A stretch of DNA of 64,000 bases from Candidatus Jettenia sp. AMX2 (GTDB lineage Bacteria > Planctomycetota > Brocadiia > Brocadiales > Brocadiaceae). Shown piece after piece: positions 27,720-36,796 of the stretch. Location: assembly GCA_030583665.1 (NCBI GenBank), contig CP129469.1, positions 992,001-1,056,000 on the forward strand, given 5' to 3'. The translations under genes and the position numbers were made by a program. Each line of letters begins with the position of its first letter. The first letter of the stretch is position 1. The notes beneath the pieces were generated by a model. It was not told the DNA's origin. It saw nothing but the letters and a program-made list of their open reading frames with translations, and made no database searches.

Positions 27720-27909
27720 GATAAAAGAGAATTATTGTAAAGGCTGTCTTCTCTGTATTCCGGTATGTCATAACGGGTCGTTAGTGATCTCTGAATTGAT
27801 AAACGAACAGGGTTTGCATCCCGTAAAGTTCAAAGAGGGGGCAGAGTGTGACGGGTGTAAAAAATGCGCAATAATGTGCCCCGATATGGCTATAGAAATT
27901 TATCATTAA
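27706..27909 (+). CDS. korD: 2-oxoacid:ferredoxin oxidoreductase ferredoxin (delta) subunit
   Basis: This 67-residue protein has two [4Fe-4S] motifs: CKGCLLCIPVC and CDGCKKCAIMCPDMAIEI. I start it at ATG 27706, after GGGAGGG. That gives a 14-bp overlap with nadK; a longer frame from 27661 lacks a start signal. It supplies the electron-transfer clusters for the alpha, beta and gamma subunits that follow. Confidence 0.9.
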   Translation: MAIIRIKENYCKGCLLCIPVCHNGSLVISELINEQGLHPVKFKEGAECDGCKKCAIMCPDMAIEIYH

Positions 27910-27976
27910 ACGTGCGGCACGCTATGGTTCTTCATATACTTCCGTTGTTAACTTATTGAGATAGTTTACCGGGGGC

Positions 27977-29083
27977 ATGTCGGGAATGAAACAATTATTA
28001 ATGGGAAATGAGGCTGCTGCAGAAGCAGCGATACAAGCTGGTTGCAGGTATTATTACGGGTATCCGATTACTCCTCAGAATGAGCTTATCAATTATATGG
28101 CAGTAAGAATGCCCCAGGTGGGAGGTACCTTTATTCAGGCCGAGAGTGAGATTGCAGCAATTAGTATGGTACATGGAAGTGCTGCAGCAGGGGGCCGTAC
28201 CATGACGTCATCTTCAAGCCCAGGCATTAGTCTGAAACAGGAAGGAATATCCTATCTGGCGGGGAGTGAACTTCCCTGCGTGATTGTAAATATCCAAAGG
28301 GGAGGTCCCGGTCTGGGTGATATTTCTGCATCACAGGCTGATTACTTTCAGGCAGTAAAAGGAGGAGGACACGGTGATTATCGTATCATTGTGCTGGCAC
28401 CATCTTCTGTACAGGAAATGGCGGATCTCGTATACGATGCCTTTGATTTGGCTGACAAATACCGTAATCCCGTCATGATTCTCGGGGATGCACAAGTCGG
28501 GCAGTTGATGGAGCCTATTGAATTCCGCAGAAAGCCGAAGGAAACCTTTTCTCCGAAAGACTGGGCGCTAACAGGTGCCATGGGGAGAAAGAGAAATATC
28601 GTAAAATCGTTTTATCCGGTGAAAGGCCAACTGGAAGAATTCAATGCCCATTTACAGAAAAAATACAGAAAGATAGAAGACCATGAGGTTCGCTATGAGG
28701 CGATTAATACCCATGGTGCTGATGTTATTCTGGTTGCATATGGTACCTCAGCACGCATATGTAAAGAAGTTGTCAGAAAAAGTCAGCAGATGGAATTTCG
28801 TGTAGGTCTCATACGCCCTATTACCCTATGGCCGTTTCCGAAGCAGTTTATCAGGACTATTTCAGGGAGGGCAACCTGCATTTTAACTGTCGAAATGAGT
28901 GCAGGACAAATGGTCGAGGATGTAAGACTGGCAGTCGAGGGCAGATGTGCAGTTCATTTTTATGGAAGAACAGGCGGAGGGGTGCCAACATCCCTGGAAA
29001 TTATGAAAAAAATAGCAGAGATCGTACCCGATAATCTCGTTGCCAAAGTACATGGGGTACTTCAACTGGTTGAGGCAAAATAA
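27977..29083 (+). CDS. korA: 2-oxoacid:ferredoxin oxidoreductase alpha subunit (KorA/VorB type)
   Basis: This 368-residue subunit has the pyrimidine-binding region of the family: GNEAAAEAAIQAGCRYYYGYPITPQNE (split, about 10-36), IQAESEIAAISMVHGSAAAG, TSSSSPGISLKQEG and NIQRGGPGLG. The order delta-alpha-beta-gamma fits 2-oxoglutarate or branched-chain 2-oxoacid oxidoreductases. Sequence alone does not fix the substrate. It could feed the reductive TCA cycle or ferredoxin reduction. Confidence 0.92.
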   Translation: MSGMKQLLMGNEAAAEAAIQAGCRYYYGYPITPQNELINYMAVRMPQVGGTFIQAESEIAAISMVHGSAAAGGRTMTSSSSPGISLKQEGISYLAGSELPCVIVNIQRGGPGLGDISASQADYFQAVKGGGHGDYRIIVLAPSSVQEMADLVYDAFDLADKYRNPVMILGDAQVGQLMEPIEFRRKPKETFSPKDWALTGAMGRKRNIVKSFYPVKGQLEEFNAHLQKKYRKIEDHEVRYEAINTHGADVILVAYGTSARICKEVVRKSQQMEFRVGLIRPITLWPFPKQFIRTISGRATCILTVEMSAGQMVEDVRLAVEGRCAVHFYGRTGGGVPTSLEIMKKIAEIVPDNLVAKVHGVLQLVEAK

Positions 29084-29084
29084 C

Positions 29085-29837
29085 ATGCAGACACTTTATG
29101 AAAAACCCAAAGCAATGTTCGACACGCCGACGCATTTTTGTCCGGGATGCGGTCATGGGATTGTTTTACGGTTAATTGCAGAGATTATTGATTCGTGGAA
29201 CATCAGGGGAAAAACTATCGGACTGGCTCCGGTGGGATGTTCCGTTCTGGCTTATAATTATCTTGATATTGATATGTGTGAGGCTGCTCATGGCCGTCCG
29301 CCTGCCGTTGCTACCGGTATTAAAAGGGTTCATCCGGACCATTTCGTGTTTGCATATCAGGGAGACGGTGATTTGGCGGCGATCGGGACGGCTGAAATTA
29401 TTCATGCTGCCAACAGAGGTGAAAATATAACATTTATCTTTGTTAATAATGCTATCTATGGAATGACAAATGGCCAGATGGCACCTACAACACTGCTGGG
29501 ACAGAAAACGGTCACAACACCTTCAGGGCGTGATGCGGTAAATTGCGGTTATCCGATACGTATCTGTGAACTGCTGGCCGTTCTCGATGGCAGCAGCTAT
29601 CTCGAAAGGGTAAGTATCTCCTCTCCGGAAAATATCCGAAGAACAAAAAAGGCAATTGAGAAAGGTTTTAAGACTCAAAAAGAAAAGAAGGGTTTTTCCC
29701 TTATAGAGATCCTTTCTCCTTGTCCTATCTACTGGAGAATGGATGCGAATGAATCAATGAAATATATTGATGAAGAGATGACTCGTACCTTTCCGCTCGG
29801 GGTAGTGAAAGATTGGGAGCAGAAGAAAAGTGGGTAG
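29085..29837 (+). CDS. korB: 2-oxoacid:ferredoxin oxidoreductase beta subunit (TPP-binding)
   Basis: This 250-residue subunit starts at ATG 29085, one base after the alpha stop. Motifs are THFCPGCGHGI (about 16-26), the TPP/Mg site GDGDLAAIGTAEIIHAANR near 102, and FVNNAIYGMTNGQMAPTT near 132. It binds the thiamine cofactor at the interface with the alpha subunit. A MITE follows 28 bp after the stop. Confidence 0.93.
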   Translation: MQTLYEKPKAMFDTPTHFCPGCGHGIVLRLIAEIIDSWNIRGKTIGLAPVGCSVLAYNYLDIDMCEAAHGRPPAVATGIKRVHPDHFVFAYQGDGDLAAIGTAEIIHAANRGENITFIFVNNAIYGMTNGQMAPTTLLGQKTVTTPSGRDAVNCGYPIRICELLAVLDGSSYLERVSISSPENIRRTKKAIEKGFKTQKEKKGFSLIEILSPCPIYWRMDANESMKYIDEEMTRTFPLGVVKDWEQKKSG

Positions 29838-29865
29838 TTAATAGGAGGTAGTTGGTAGATTAATA

Positions 29866-30056
29866 ACAGTACTTTGTTAAAAAATATGCCAAGTTTAATG
29901 TTAACTATAAAATAAGCAAAGACTTAAGCATGATTCAATTGGAAATTATAAGTCATCTAATCCATAGGAGATACAAAAATAATAATTTCAAAGCTTAACT
30001 ATCGGTAAATATGTAGCTTAAGTTCAAATTTATTGAAATTTTTAACAAAGTACTGT
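29866..30056. mobile_element. 191-bp MITE with 18-bp perfect terminal inverted repeats and AATA target duplication
   Basis: ACAGTACTTTGTTAAAAA at 29866-29883 is matched by its exact complement at 30039-30056. AATA flanks the element directly on both sides (29862-29865 and 30057-30060), as expected for a 4-bp target-site duplication. The AT-rich interior has no open frame of note, so it is non-autonomous. No other copy or parent transposase was seen in the window. Confidence 0.85.
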
Positions 30057-30168
30057 AATAACTCAACACCCAATATCTATATTTAATGTAAAGGAATTTC
30101 AAACCGTAAAATGGAAAAGTTGCTGCCAGAGGAAACCTATTTAACCTAAAAACCTTGCTGAGGGACGA

Positions 30169-30750
30169 TTGAAAAAAATGATACCCATAACGGAAAGGAT
30201 AATCCTTGCAGGTTTTGGCGGGCAGGGGATGATGCTGCTGGGAAAGTTGCTGGCACAGGCCGCAATGGCCGTCGGTAAATATGTGACTTTTTTCCCCTCC
30301 TATGGTACAGAAGTCAGGGGTGGAACAGCTGTGTATCATCTTATCATTTCAGACGAAGAAATCTTTTCCCCGCTCATTGAAGTTGCAGATACTTTGATAG
30401 TCATGAATCAGCCTTCCTATCAGAAATTTTATGGAATGTTAAAGCCTGATGGGCTGCTTATCCTGAATTCATCAATGATTACGGTACAAAACCATCCTGA
30501 AATGAAGGTGTATATGATTCCGGCTACTGAAATTGCCAGCAAACTGGGAAATGTCCTGGTTTCGAATATCGTTATACTCGGTGCATATCTGGCTATACGG
30601 AAATTGATTTCTGCTGACCAGATTTTGAAGCAACTGCGTGCAATATTAAAACAAAAAAAGGGTGAACTGTTTACCATTAATAAACAGGCGCTTGAGTACG
30701 GTATGAAAGTAATAACATCCCCGGTTTTGTCAAGTCATAACAAATCATAA
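30169..30750 (+). CDS. korC: 2-oxoacid:ferredoxin oxidoreductase gamma subunit
   Basis: This 193-residue subunit has the family motifs ILAGFGGQGMMLLGKLLAQAA (about 11-31, in two parts) and FFPSYGTEVRGGTA. The start is TTG 30169 (GAGGGA just upstream) or ATG 30178. It completes the enzyme but is separated from the beta subunit by 331 bp that hold the MITE, unlike the tight packing of the other subunits. Confidence 0.92.
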   Translation: MKKMIPITERIILAGFGGQGMMLLGKLLAQAAMAVGKYVTFFPSYGTEVRGGTAVYHLIISDEEIFSPLIEVADTLIVMNQPSYQKFYGMLKPDGLLILNSSMITVQNHPEMKVYMIPATEIASKLGNVLVSNIVILGAYLAIRKLISADQILKQLRAILKQKKGELFTINKQALEYGMKVITSPVLSSHNKS

Positions 30751-30772
30751 CAAAAAGCCTGCTCCATGGGAT

Positions 30773-32167
30773 GTGAGCAAACTAAAAAAACAAATGTTCA
30801 CCAACAAAAGAATAACCGTAATGGGACTAGGTTGTTTTGGAGGAGGCATCGGAGTTAGCCGGTTTCTCGTAAATCAGGGTGCATTTGTCACGGTTACCGA
30901 CCTGAGAAATGAAGGAGAACTTTCCTCCTCATTGAAACAGCTTGAGGGGCTTCCCATTGTTTACAGACTCGGGGGGCACCATGACGAAGATTTTATACAT
31001 GCCGACATGGTTATTGTTAATCCGGCAGTGCCGGAGAACTCAAGGTTTCTGCAAATAGCACTGAATAACCGTGTTTCCGTTGAAACAGAGATAAATATTT
31101 TTTTTGCCTTGTGCCCTGCCCCGATTATCGGTGTTACCGGAAGTAACGGGAAGTCGACCACAACAGGACTGATTGGCACCATGCTCGGGCAAACCTCACG
31201 CAGGGTATGGATAGGAGGAAATATTGGAAAGTCTCTCCTGACAGGATTGGAAGAGATAAAGCCACAGGATATTGTAGTGCTGGAACTCTCAAGTTTTCAG
31301 CTCAAAAGACTATCCTCCATACAAAGAAGTCCGCATGTGAGCGCCATAACAAACCTGTCTCCGAACCATCTTGACAGACATTCCGGTATGGATGACTATA
31401 TTCAATCAAAAAAGAATATCATCCTGTATCAGCATGAGAATGACTATGCTGTCATCAATTATGATGACCCTGAATTGAGGAAATGGGAGGACGAATGCAG
31501 GGGGCGTATTCTATGGTACAGTACAAAAGAAAAGGTAAGAAACGGTGTTTTTGTTGAAAATGATGATGTTGTTGTATCGCTTGACCATCAGATGAAAAAG
31601 ATAGCATGTCTGTCAGCGGTTAAGATGCCGGGTATACATAATATTCAGAATATTCTGGCTGCTTCCGGTGCTGCTTATCTTGCGGGTGCAGAAGAATCAC
31701 ATATCGGGGGAGGTATAGCGGCATTTACAGGATTGGAACATCGTCTGGAATTTGTATCTGTAGTACATGGCATTCAGTATTTCAATGATTCGAAGGCAAC
31801 TACGCCAGAATCGGCAATTGCTGCCATCAGGGCTTTTCGGGAACCGGTAATTCTCATTGCGGGTGGTGGTGATAAAGGGAGTGATTTTGATGAGTTTGCC
31901 AGCGTCTGCGTGAAATGTACAAAGGCGATTATTCTCATGGGGACAACAGCAAAAAAGATATACGGCCTTATTCAACGGAAAATGCCGGAGGCAGGAAGAC
32001 CTTTATTGTTTATGGCAAATACACTTAATGAGGCCTTTCATCGGGCAACTACTGTTGCAAAAACGGGAGATGTTATATTACTTTCACCTGCATGTGCGAG
32101 TTACGATATGTTCCAGAATTATGAAGAACGGGGAAGACAATTTAAGCAACTGGTGCAGGCATTGTAG
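30773..32167 (+). CDS. murD: UDP-N-acetylmuramoylalanine-D-glutamate ligase
   Basis: This 464-residue peptidoglycan precursor enzyme has the Mur ligase ATP site GVTGSNGKSTTTGLIG (about 119-134), SSFQLKRL near 175, the middle-domain SPNHLDRH and C-terminal FNDSKATTPESAIAAI. It starts at GTG 30773 or ATG 30794. Other mur genes are not adjacent. Its presence supports peptidoglycan synthesis in this planctomycete-like genome. Confidence 0.95.
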   Translation: MSKLKKQMFTNKRITVMGLGCFGGGIGVSRFLVNQGAFVTVTDLRNEGELSSSLKQLEGLPIVYRLGGHHDEDFIHADMVIVNPAVPENSRFLQIALNNRVSVETEINIFFALCPAPIIGVTGSNGKSTTTGLIGTMLGQTSRRVWIGGNIGKSLLTGLEEIKPQDIVVLELSSFQLKRLSSIQRSPHVSAITNLSPNHLDRHSGMDDYIQSKKNIILYQHENDYAVINYDDPELRKWEDECRGRILWYSTKEKVRNGVFVENDDVVVSLDHQMKKIACLSAVKMPGIHNIQNILAASGAAYLAGAEESHIGGGIAAFTGLEHRLEFVSVVHGIQYFNDSKATTPESAIAAIRAFREPVILIAGGGDKGSDFDEFASVCVKCTKAIILMGTTAKKIYGLIQRKMPEAGRPLLFMANTLNEAFHRATTVAKTGDVILLSPACASYDMFQNYEERGRQFKQLVQAL

Positions 32168-32351
32168 GATTTGGGGGGTAAGGAGTTGGTAGTTGGTAGG
32201 AGTGGGATTATCATGGAAAAAAATTTTTCGGGATTTTCAGCCATACTTGACAGCATTCACCCAACTTCATCGTATTGATTAAATAATGCATTTCTAAATG
32301 ACACCTGATAAACTTTTAAATCTTCATATCCTCTTCTATTCATAATTTTTT

Positions 32352-32383
32352 ACTACCACCTACCACCTACCACCTACCACCTA
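32352..32383. repeat. Heptamer tandem repeat (ACCACCT)n
   Basis: About four and a half direct copies of ACCACCT occur in the gap between murD and the TPR gene. Complementary TAGGAGGTAGTTGGTAG-like tracts occur at 29842-29858 and 32179-32196. Probably unstable simple sequence. Confidence 0.8.
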
Positions 32384-32386
32384 ATT

Positions 32387-33367
32387 TCACCTGCCTTCCT
32401 CTGCGGTCATCTGTGTTCTCTTCTTCTTACTCTCGAGCTGTTTTCCATAGAGAGATAAATAACCTTCAGCTTCTTCGTTCATGCCTTTTGCTTTATAGAC
32501 ATTTCCAATATCCTGATAAATCTCTATATTGTCAGGGTTTGACATGACAGCCATCTGGAAGGCGTTTAAAGCATCGTCATATTTATTTCTTCTCATATAA
32601 TCTTTCCCTAACAAATATTGAGCCTCTGAATTACCAGCATTAATCTCGACTGTTTTTACGAGACAGCGAATGGCTTCATCCATATCTCCCGTTTTTTCAT
32701 ATAAAAGTGCCATGTTATAAAATGCATTTTCATTATTTGGATCGATTTCAACTGCCTTTTTAAACTCTGTTATGGCTTCTTTATCCCTTCCCATGTTGGA
32801 ATAAACGATGCCCAGATTTGAGTGGATTGCCGGTAGATTCGGGTCCAATTCGGCACGTTTTTTAAATGCAGCGATTGCATCATCATATTTACCGGTTTTT
32901 GTATATGCAACTCCCAGGAAGGAGTAAGCAGAGCGGTGATCAGGATTAATTTGAATAGTTTTTTCAAATGTTTCAATTGCCTCGGGAAAAGAATCCTTCT
33001 CAAAATATGCCAGCCCTATATGATAGTAAGCATCATCGTTATCCGGTTTTTTTTCTAAGACTTTATTAAACACGCTAATGGCTTCATCGTACATACCTTT
33101 TTGTTCATAGGCTAGCCCAAGATTATAATAGGTATCCGGGTTATCAGGATTTAAGAAGATCGATTTCTTATACATCTCTATGGCTTCATCGAAAAGGCCG
33201 TATTGTGCATAGTTCAAACCTTGCTTGTTTTGTCCGCTTGCAATATCACGACCAAAAATGGCGATGTTTTTATCCATTTCTTCAGAAAAGCAAGGGATTG
33301 AATAAAATCCCAGTGTACCGGTAAAACTACAAACAACGACAAATCCTGCAAATATATTTCTATTCAA
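32387..33367 (-). CDS. Exported TPR-repeat protein
   Basis: This 326-residue protein begins with a signal peptide (about 1-28; a cysteine at about 26 could make it a lipoprotein). It contains about seven consecutive tetratricopeptide repeats with the 34-residue period NPDNPDTYYNLGLAYEQKGMYDEAI. TPRs form protein-binding scaffolds, often in envelope or secretion assemblies. The partner is not visible. It stands alone between murD (convergent) and the metal transporter genes. Confidence 0.88.
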   Translation of the reverse strand: MNRNIFAGFVVVCSFTGTLGFYSIPCFSEEMDKNIAIFGRDIASGQNKQGLNYAQYGLFDEAIEMYKKSIFLNPDNPDTYYNLGLAYEQKGMYDEAISVFNKVLEKKPDNDDAYYHIGLAYFEKDSFPEAIETFEKTIQINPDHRSAYSFLGVAYTKTGKYDDAIAAFKKRAELDPNLPAIHSNLGIVYSNMGRDKEAITEFKKAVEIDPNNENAFYNMALLYEKTGDMDEAIRCLVKTVEINAGNSEAQYLLGKDYMRRNKYDDALNAFQMAVMSNPDNIEIYQDIGNVYKAKGMNEEAEGYLSLYGKQLESKKKRTQMTAEEGR

Positions 33368-33424
33368 TAGATAAACTCCTAATTATGAACAAATTTCAAG
33401 AAATAAACTGATCTTTTAATCTTA

Positions 33425-33450
33425 TGTAGGGTGGGCACCGCCCACCAAAA
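33425..33450. repeat. GGTGGGCACCGCCCACC hairpin element
   Basis: Seven-base arms around ACC form a perfect hairpin at 33430-33446, within the longer conserved word TGTAGGGTGGGCACCGCCCACCAAAA (in pieces). Other family members lie near 34375, 35163, 35311, 36733, 41918 and 48718. This copy is just downstream of the ABC permease gene. Confidence 0.8.
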
Positions 33451-33495
33451 TTGACTAATTGAATTATTATACTGGCACACATACAGAGATTCAAC

Positions 33496-34365
33496 TTATC
33501 TCTTGAATAATCGGGCAATTATTTTTGCCATGTACAGGAATACAAATATGGCACAAAGCAGGGCTACATTTGTAGAACCGGTCGGCAGATCAAATCGGTA
33601 TGACAGATAAAAGCCGGTAAAAGAAGCGGTGATTCCGATAACGGAGGAGACAATGCAAAAAAGCGGGATGCCGCGGGTAACCATCCTGGCAGCCATGGGA
33701 GGTATCAGAAGGAAGCCAAATATAACCAAAGGCCCAACGGTCATAACACCAAAGGATATCACGATGCCTATAATGAGGTAGAGCAGGATATCCCAAAGGA
33801 CAATATTTTTGCCGAGTGTAGTTGCCATATCAGCATCATACGATACCACTACAAAATTACGGTGAAATCCGATCAGGAAAATAAAAATTGTGCCGTAAAT
33901 GACAAGCATGAATAATAAATAGAGGTTTGGAACAGCAACAATTTGGCCTTTCAGCATAGAAAACACTTCTGCTTGTCCGTAAGGATTCCAGGCGACAAAT
34001 AATATGGAAGCAGCCCAGGCCAGGGCATAGGTAAAACCGATACGGTTTTCAGTAAAACCGCCTCTCCGGCGTTCGAGGATAGCGAGGGTGAAGATGACTG
34101 CAAGGGTAAAAACGATCGAACCTGATAGTGCTGTGGCTGTTTCTGTTTCCGTATGGGCAAAGATGTGCCATCCGAGGGTATGCAGTAAAAAAGCGAAAGC
34201 AACCCCCGCATTTGATACCTGTGGCAGGGCGATACCTAATAAAACCATACGGCGAAGTACAAAAAATATACCTACCTGCGGGCACACAAGCCCCACAAGC
34301 AGTCCTGCATAAAGGGCATTTCGTAAAAGGAAATGCGGATTGAGTATTTCTAATAGTTGATCCAT
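33496..34365 (-). CDS. znuB: Metal (Zn/Mn-type) ABC transporter permease
   Basis: This 289-residue inner-membrane protein has about eight hydrophobic segments and the family 3 metal-permease pattern GLVCPQVGIFFVLRRMVLLGIALPQVSNAGVA (about 21-52, given in parts) and TVGPLVIFGFLLIPPMAARM. It forms the channel with the ATPase encoded 67 bp upstream. The symbol is by family; zinc versus manganese or iron is not decided by sequence. Confidence 0.85.
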   Translation of the reverse strand: MDQLLEILNPHFLLRNALYAGLLVGLVCPQVGIFFVLRRMVLLGIALPQVSNAGVAFAFLLHTLGWHIFAHTETETATALSGSIVFTLAVIFTLAILERRRGGFTENRIGFTYALAWAASILFVAWNPYGQAEVFSMLKGQIVAVPNLYLLFMLVIYGTIFIFLIGFHRNFVVVSYDADMATTLGKNIVLWDILLYLIIGIVISFGVMTVGPLVIFGFLLIPPMAARMVTRGIPLFCIVSSVIGITASFTGFYLSYRFDLPTGSTNVALLCAIFVFLYMAKIIARLFKR

Positions 34366-34432
34366 AGAGACAGGTTATGTAGAATGAGTACTGCCCACCA
34401 AAATAAAAATCCAAGACGAACGCTTCTTCCTA

Positions 34433-35152
34433 TCACATGTTTTTGATTTCATCCATCTGTAACGATGATATCATATCGGCTCTGTTACCGATTAATATTT
34501 TATTATTATGGATCCATAGTATCCGATCAGTGTTTTTAGGAATATTATAAATTTCATGGGTTACCATAATAATCGTTAAATTATGTCCTTGGTGTAAACC
34601 TGAGATAATTTCCATAATCTTTCGCTGTGCATGGATATCAACCCCGGCAATAGGCTCATCAAGAAGGAGAACGTTCGGCCGTGTTGCTAATGCCCGTGCT
34701 ATAAGGATACGTTGTTTTTGTCCGCCAGACAGTTCGGAGAAGAGCTGTTTTCTCCGATCGTACATATCTACATCTTTTAAACATTGATCAACCAGGGCAC
34801 GGTTTTCTCCTGGAGTCGGGCTGAATGGTTTCGCGGATCCAAAAGTACCCATTAATACCACTTCTTCCACGGTAAATGGATATATTTCGTCAAGGTACTG
34901 ACGTTGTGGTACATAGCCAAATCCCGGATAATGGTCATTACCGTAAATAATCTCACCTTGCTCAGGAGGAATAATTTTTAAAATGGTTTTAAACAGTGTG
35001 GTTTTGCCGGCTCCGTTCGGACCAAACAAAACCACAAATTCCCCTTTTTTCAGAGAAAAATTAATATTGCTCAGGATAATATTTCCCCTGTACCCAATCG
35101 CAACATCTTTTAAGGTAATACAATTATCGTTTGCCATACATTTTATAACCAT
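34433..35152 (-). CDS. znuC: Metal ABC transporter ATP-binding protein
   Basis: This 239-residue ATPase has Walker A GPNGAGKTTL (about 44-53), the signature LSGGQKQRILIARAL, Walker B NVLLLDEPIAGVD and the switch histidine in IMVTHEI. It couples ATP use to the permease encoded downstream. The binding-protein gene is 1.6 kb upstream, beyond a repeat-filled gap. Confidence 0.92.
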   Translation of the reverse strand: MVIKCMANDNCITLKDVAIGYRGNIILSNINFSLKKGEFVVLFGPNGAGKTTLFKTILKIIPPEQGEIIYGNDHYPGFGYVPQRQYLDEIYPFTVEEVVLMGTFGSAKPFSPTPGENRALVDQCLKDVDMYDRRKQLFSELSGGQKQRILIARALATRPNVLLLDEPIAGVDIHAQRKIMEIISGLHQGHNLTIIMVTHEIYNIPKNTDRILWIHNNKILIGNRADMISSLQMDEIKNM

Positions 35153-36796
35153 CCTTAGTCATGCAGGGTGGACACCGCCCACCAAAAATAATCTGAATCT
35201 ATAGTACTCAAAATATCAAACCGAACATATCTTCAATCGACGTGAAAACTATCCCATCGATCATGAGAGATTGCTTCGTTTACGCTCGCAATAACAGAAA
35301 CGGTCTTATTTGGTGGGCAGTGCCCACCCTACATAGAAATTATTTTTGACACGAATGAATTAGGCCTTCGGCGACTAAAAAACACATTTTCCCTCCCTTG
35401 ACGGGAGGGATTAAGGGAGGGTGATCACAGATTGTTCCTTTTACGCCCACCTAACCTCCCTGCCTGTGCTGTGCCTGACTGTCAGGCAGGCGACAGCACG
35501 CAGACAGGCCCCATCGAGCCTGCCTGTGCGTCACCGCACGCAGTCAGGGGGGAGGAACTAACAGCTTGAAATTTCTATACATGCACCTGGCGCGGCCTGT
35601 AACCGCAACCAAATTCGAAATACGAAACAACTTCAAATGCGTTCTTTGCGCCTTTGCGGTGAACTATTACGATTTATTCTAAATTAAAAAACCACGTCCT
35701 CTGGGCGTGGTCAGAGAACCAAGGCTATGCCAGTTATAACTTTCATTAACTATTGCAGAACTGCCTTAGTATTTAAAATCTTGTAAATCAAGGATGCCTT
35801 TTTGAAGCAAACGGAAAAAAACGTTGTTATCCCTACATAAGACAGAAATACTTCCAAATTGTACAATGATTACCGAAGGGTAAACTTATCCCCTTATAGG
35901 GGTAAACCCAAAGCCACCTGCTTCGCGGGTGGATTCTTTACTTTTTTTTCTAATCCCGAAGGGATTTCATGATTATAGCAAAAGTCATACAAAAGATTTC
36001 TAACCCCGAAGGGGTGACATAGGAAATCTACAATCATCTTACCATCATGTCACCCCTTCGGGGTTGTTGGCTTTTGATTGTTCATTTACTATAATCATGT
36101 CAGCCCTTTGGGCTTGGCACGGCCTTTGGCCGCAACCAAATTCGAAATTTGAATTTCGAAATTCGAAACAATTTCAAATGACAAATACTCAAAGCTCCAA
36201 ACCATACGTAAGCCTTATCTAATTAATGTCTTACGGTTATGTATTTTGAAAAGCAAGCACAAAAAAACAAGAAGTTGGTGGATAGTAGTACGAAGAACAT
36301 GAAGAAAGACAGGATTTAGATTTGCTTTGTAATTTCTCAGTAATAACCCTGACAGGGTTCTCAACCCTGTCAGGGTTTGCGGTATTTTCCTCTTCGCGTC
36401 CTTCGTGGTGTTAAGACGTATTTTTCTGTAGGGCAGCACTGTCTGCCATTGCCTGTTCCACCGCTCATTGCGAGGGTTTTTCCCGAAGCAATCCCCCCTC
36501 CCCCATGACCATGAGATTGCGGAGCCTGCTGCGAGCATTAGCGAAGCAGTCTCCGAGTTTGCTTCGTCGCTTTCGCTCCTCGCACCCGCTTCACTCCTCG
36601 CAATGACATTTTTTTTCAGGATTTATTATGCCCCATGTACCTGTATATAAACCAAAGAAACAAATTTAACCATATTCTGTTCAGCCTCATCTGTTAGATA
36701 CTATAACTCATGAAATATAATTATAGCAAATGTAGGGTGGACACCGCCCACCAAAAAAAAATCTGAACCTAACCCATAAAACTATAATTATAACAT
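35153..36796. repeat. 1.6-kb repeat-filled gap between znuA and znuC
   Basis: No credible gene lies here. It contains GGTGGGC-hairpins (35163, 35311, 36733). At 35366-35584 is an inverted copy of the composite block also found at 60751 and 61401. Further along are a TTTGCGCCTTTGCGGTGAACTA word (35642) and ACCCCGAAGGGGTGACAT hairpins (about 35990-36070). A block from about 35940 to 36300 matches 54480-54800 in reverse complement, and CCTGACAGGGTT palindromes lie at 36346-36376. The GCGAAGCAATC family lies near 36480-36560. A spurious frame at 36215-36538 is built from these repeats. Confidence 0.85.

Noticed and set aside
36215-36538. 107-codon minus-strand frame
   Set aside because: It consists of dispersed repeats (GCGAAGCAATC and CCATCAACTTCTTG families) and has no recognisable domain.
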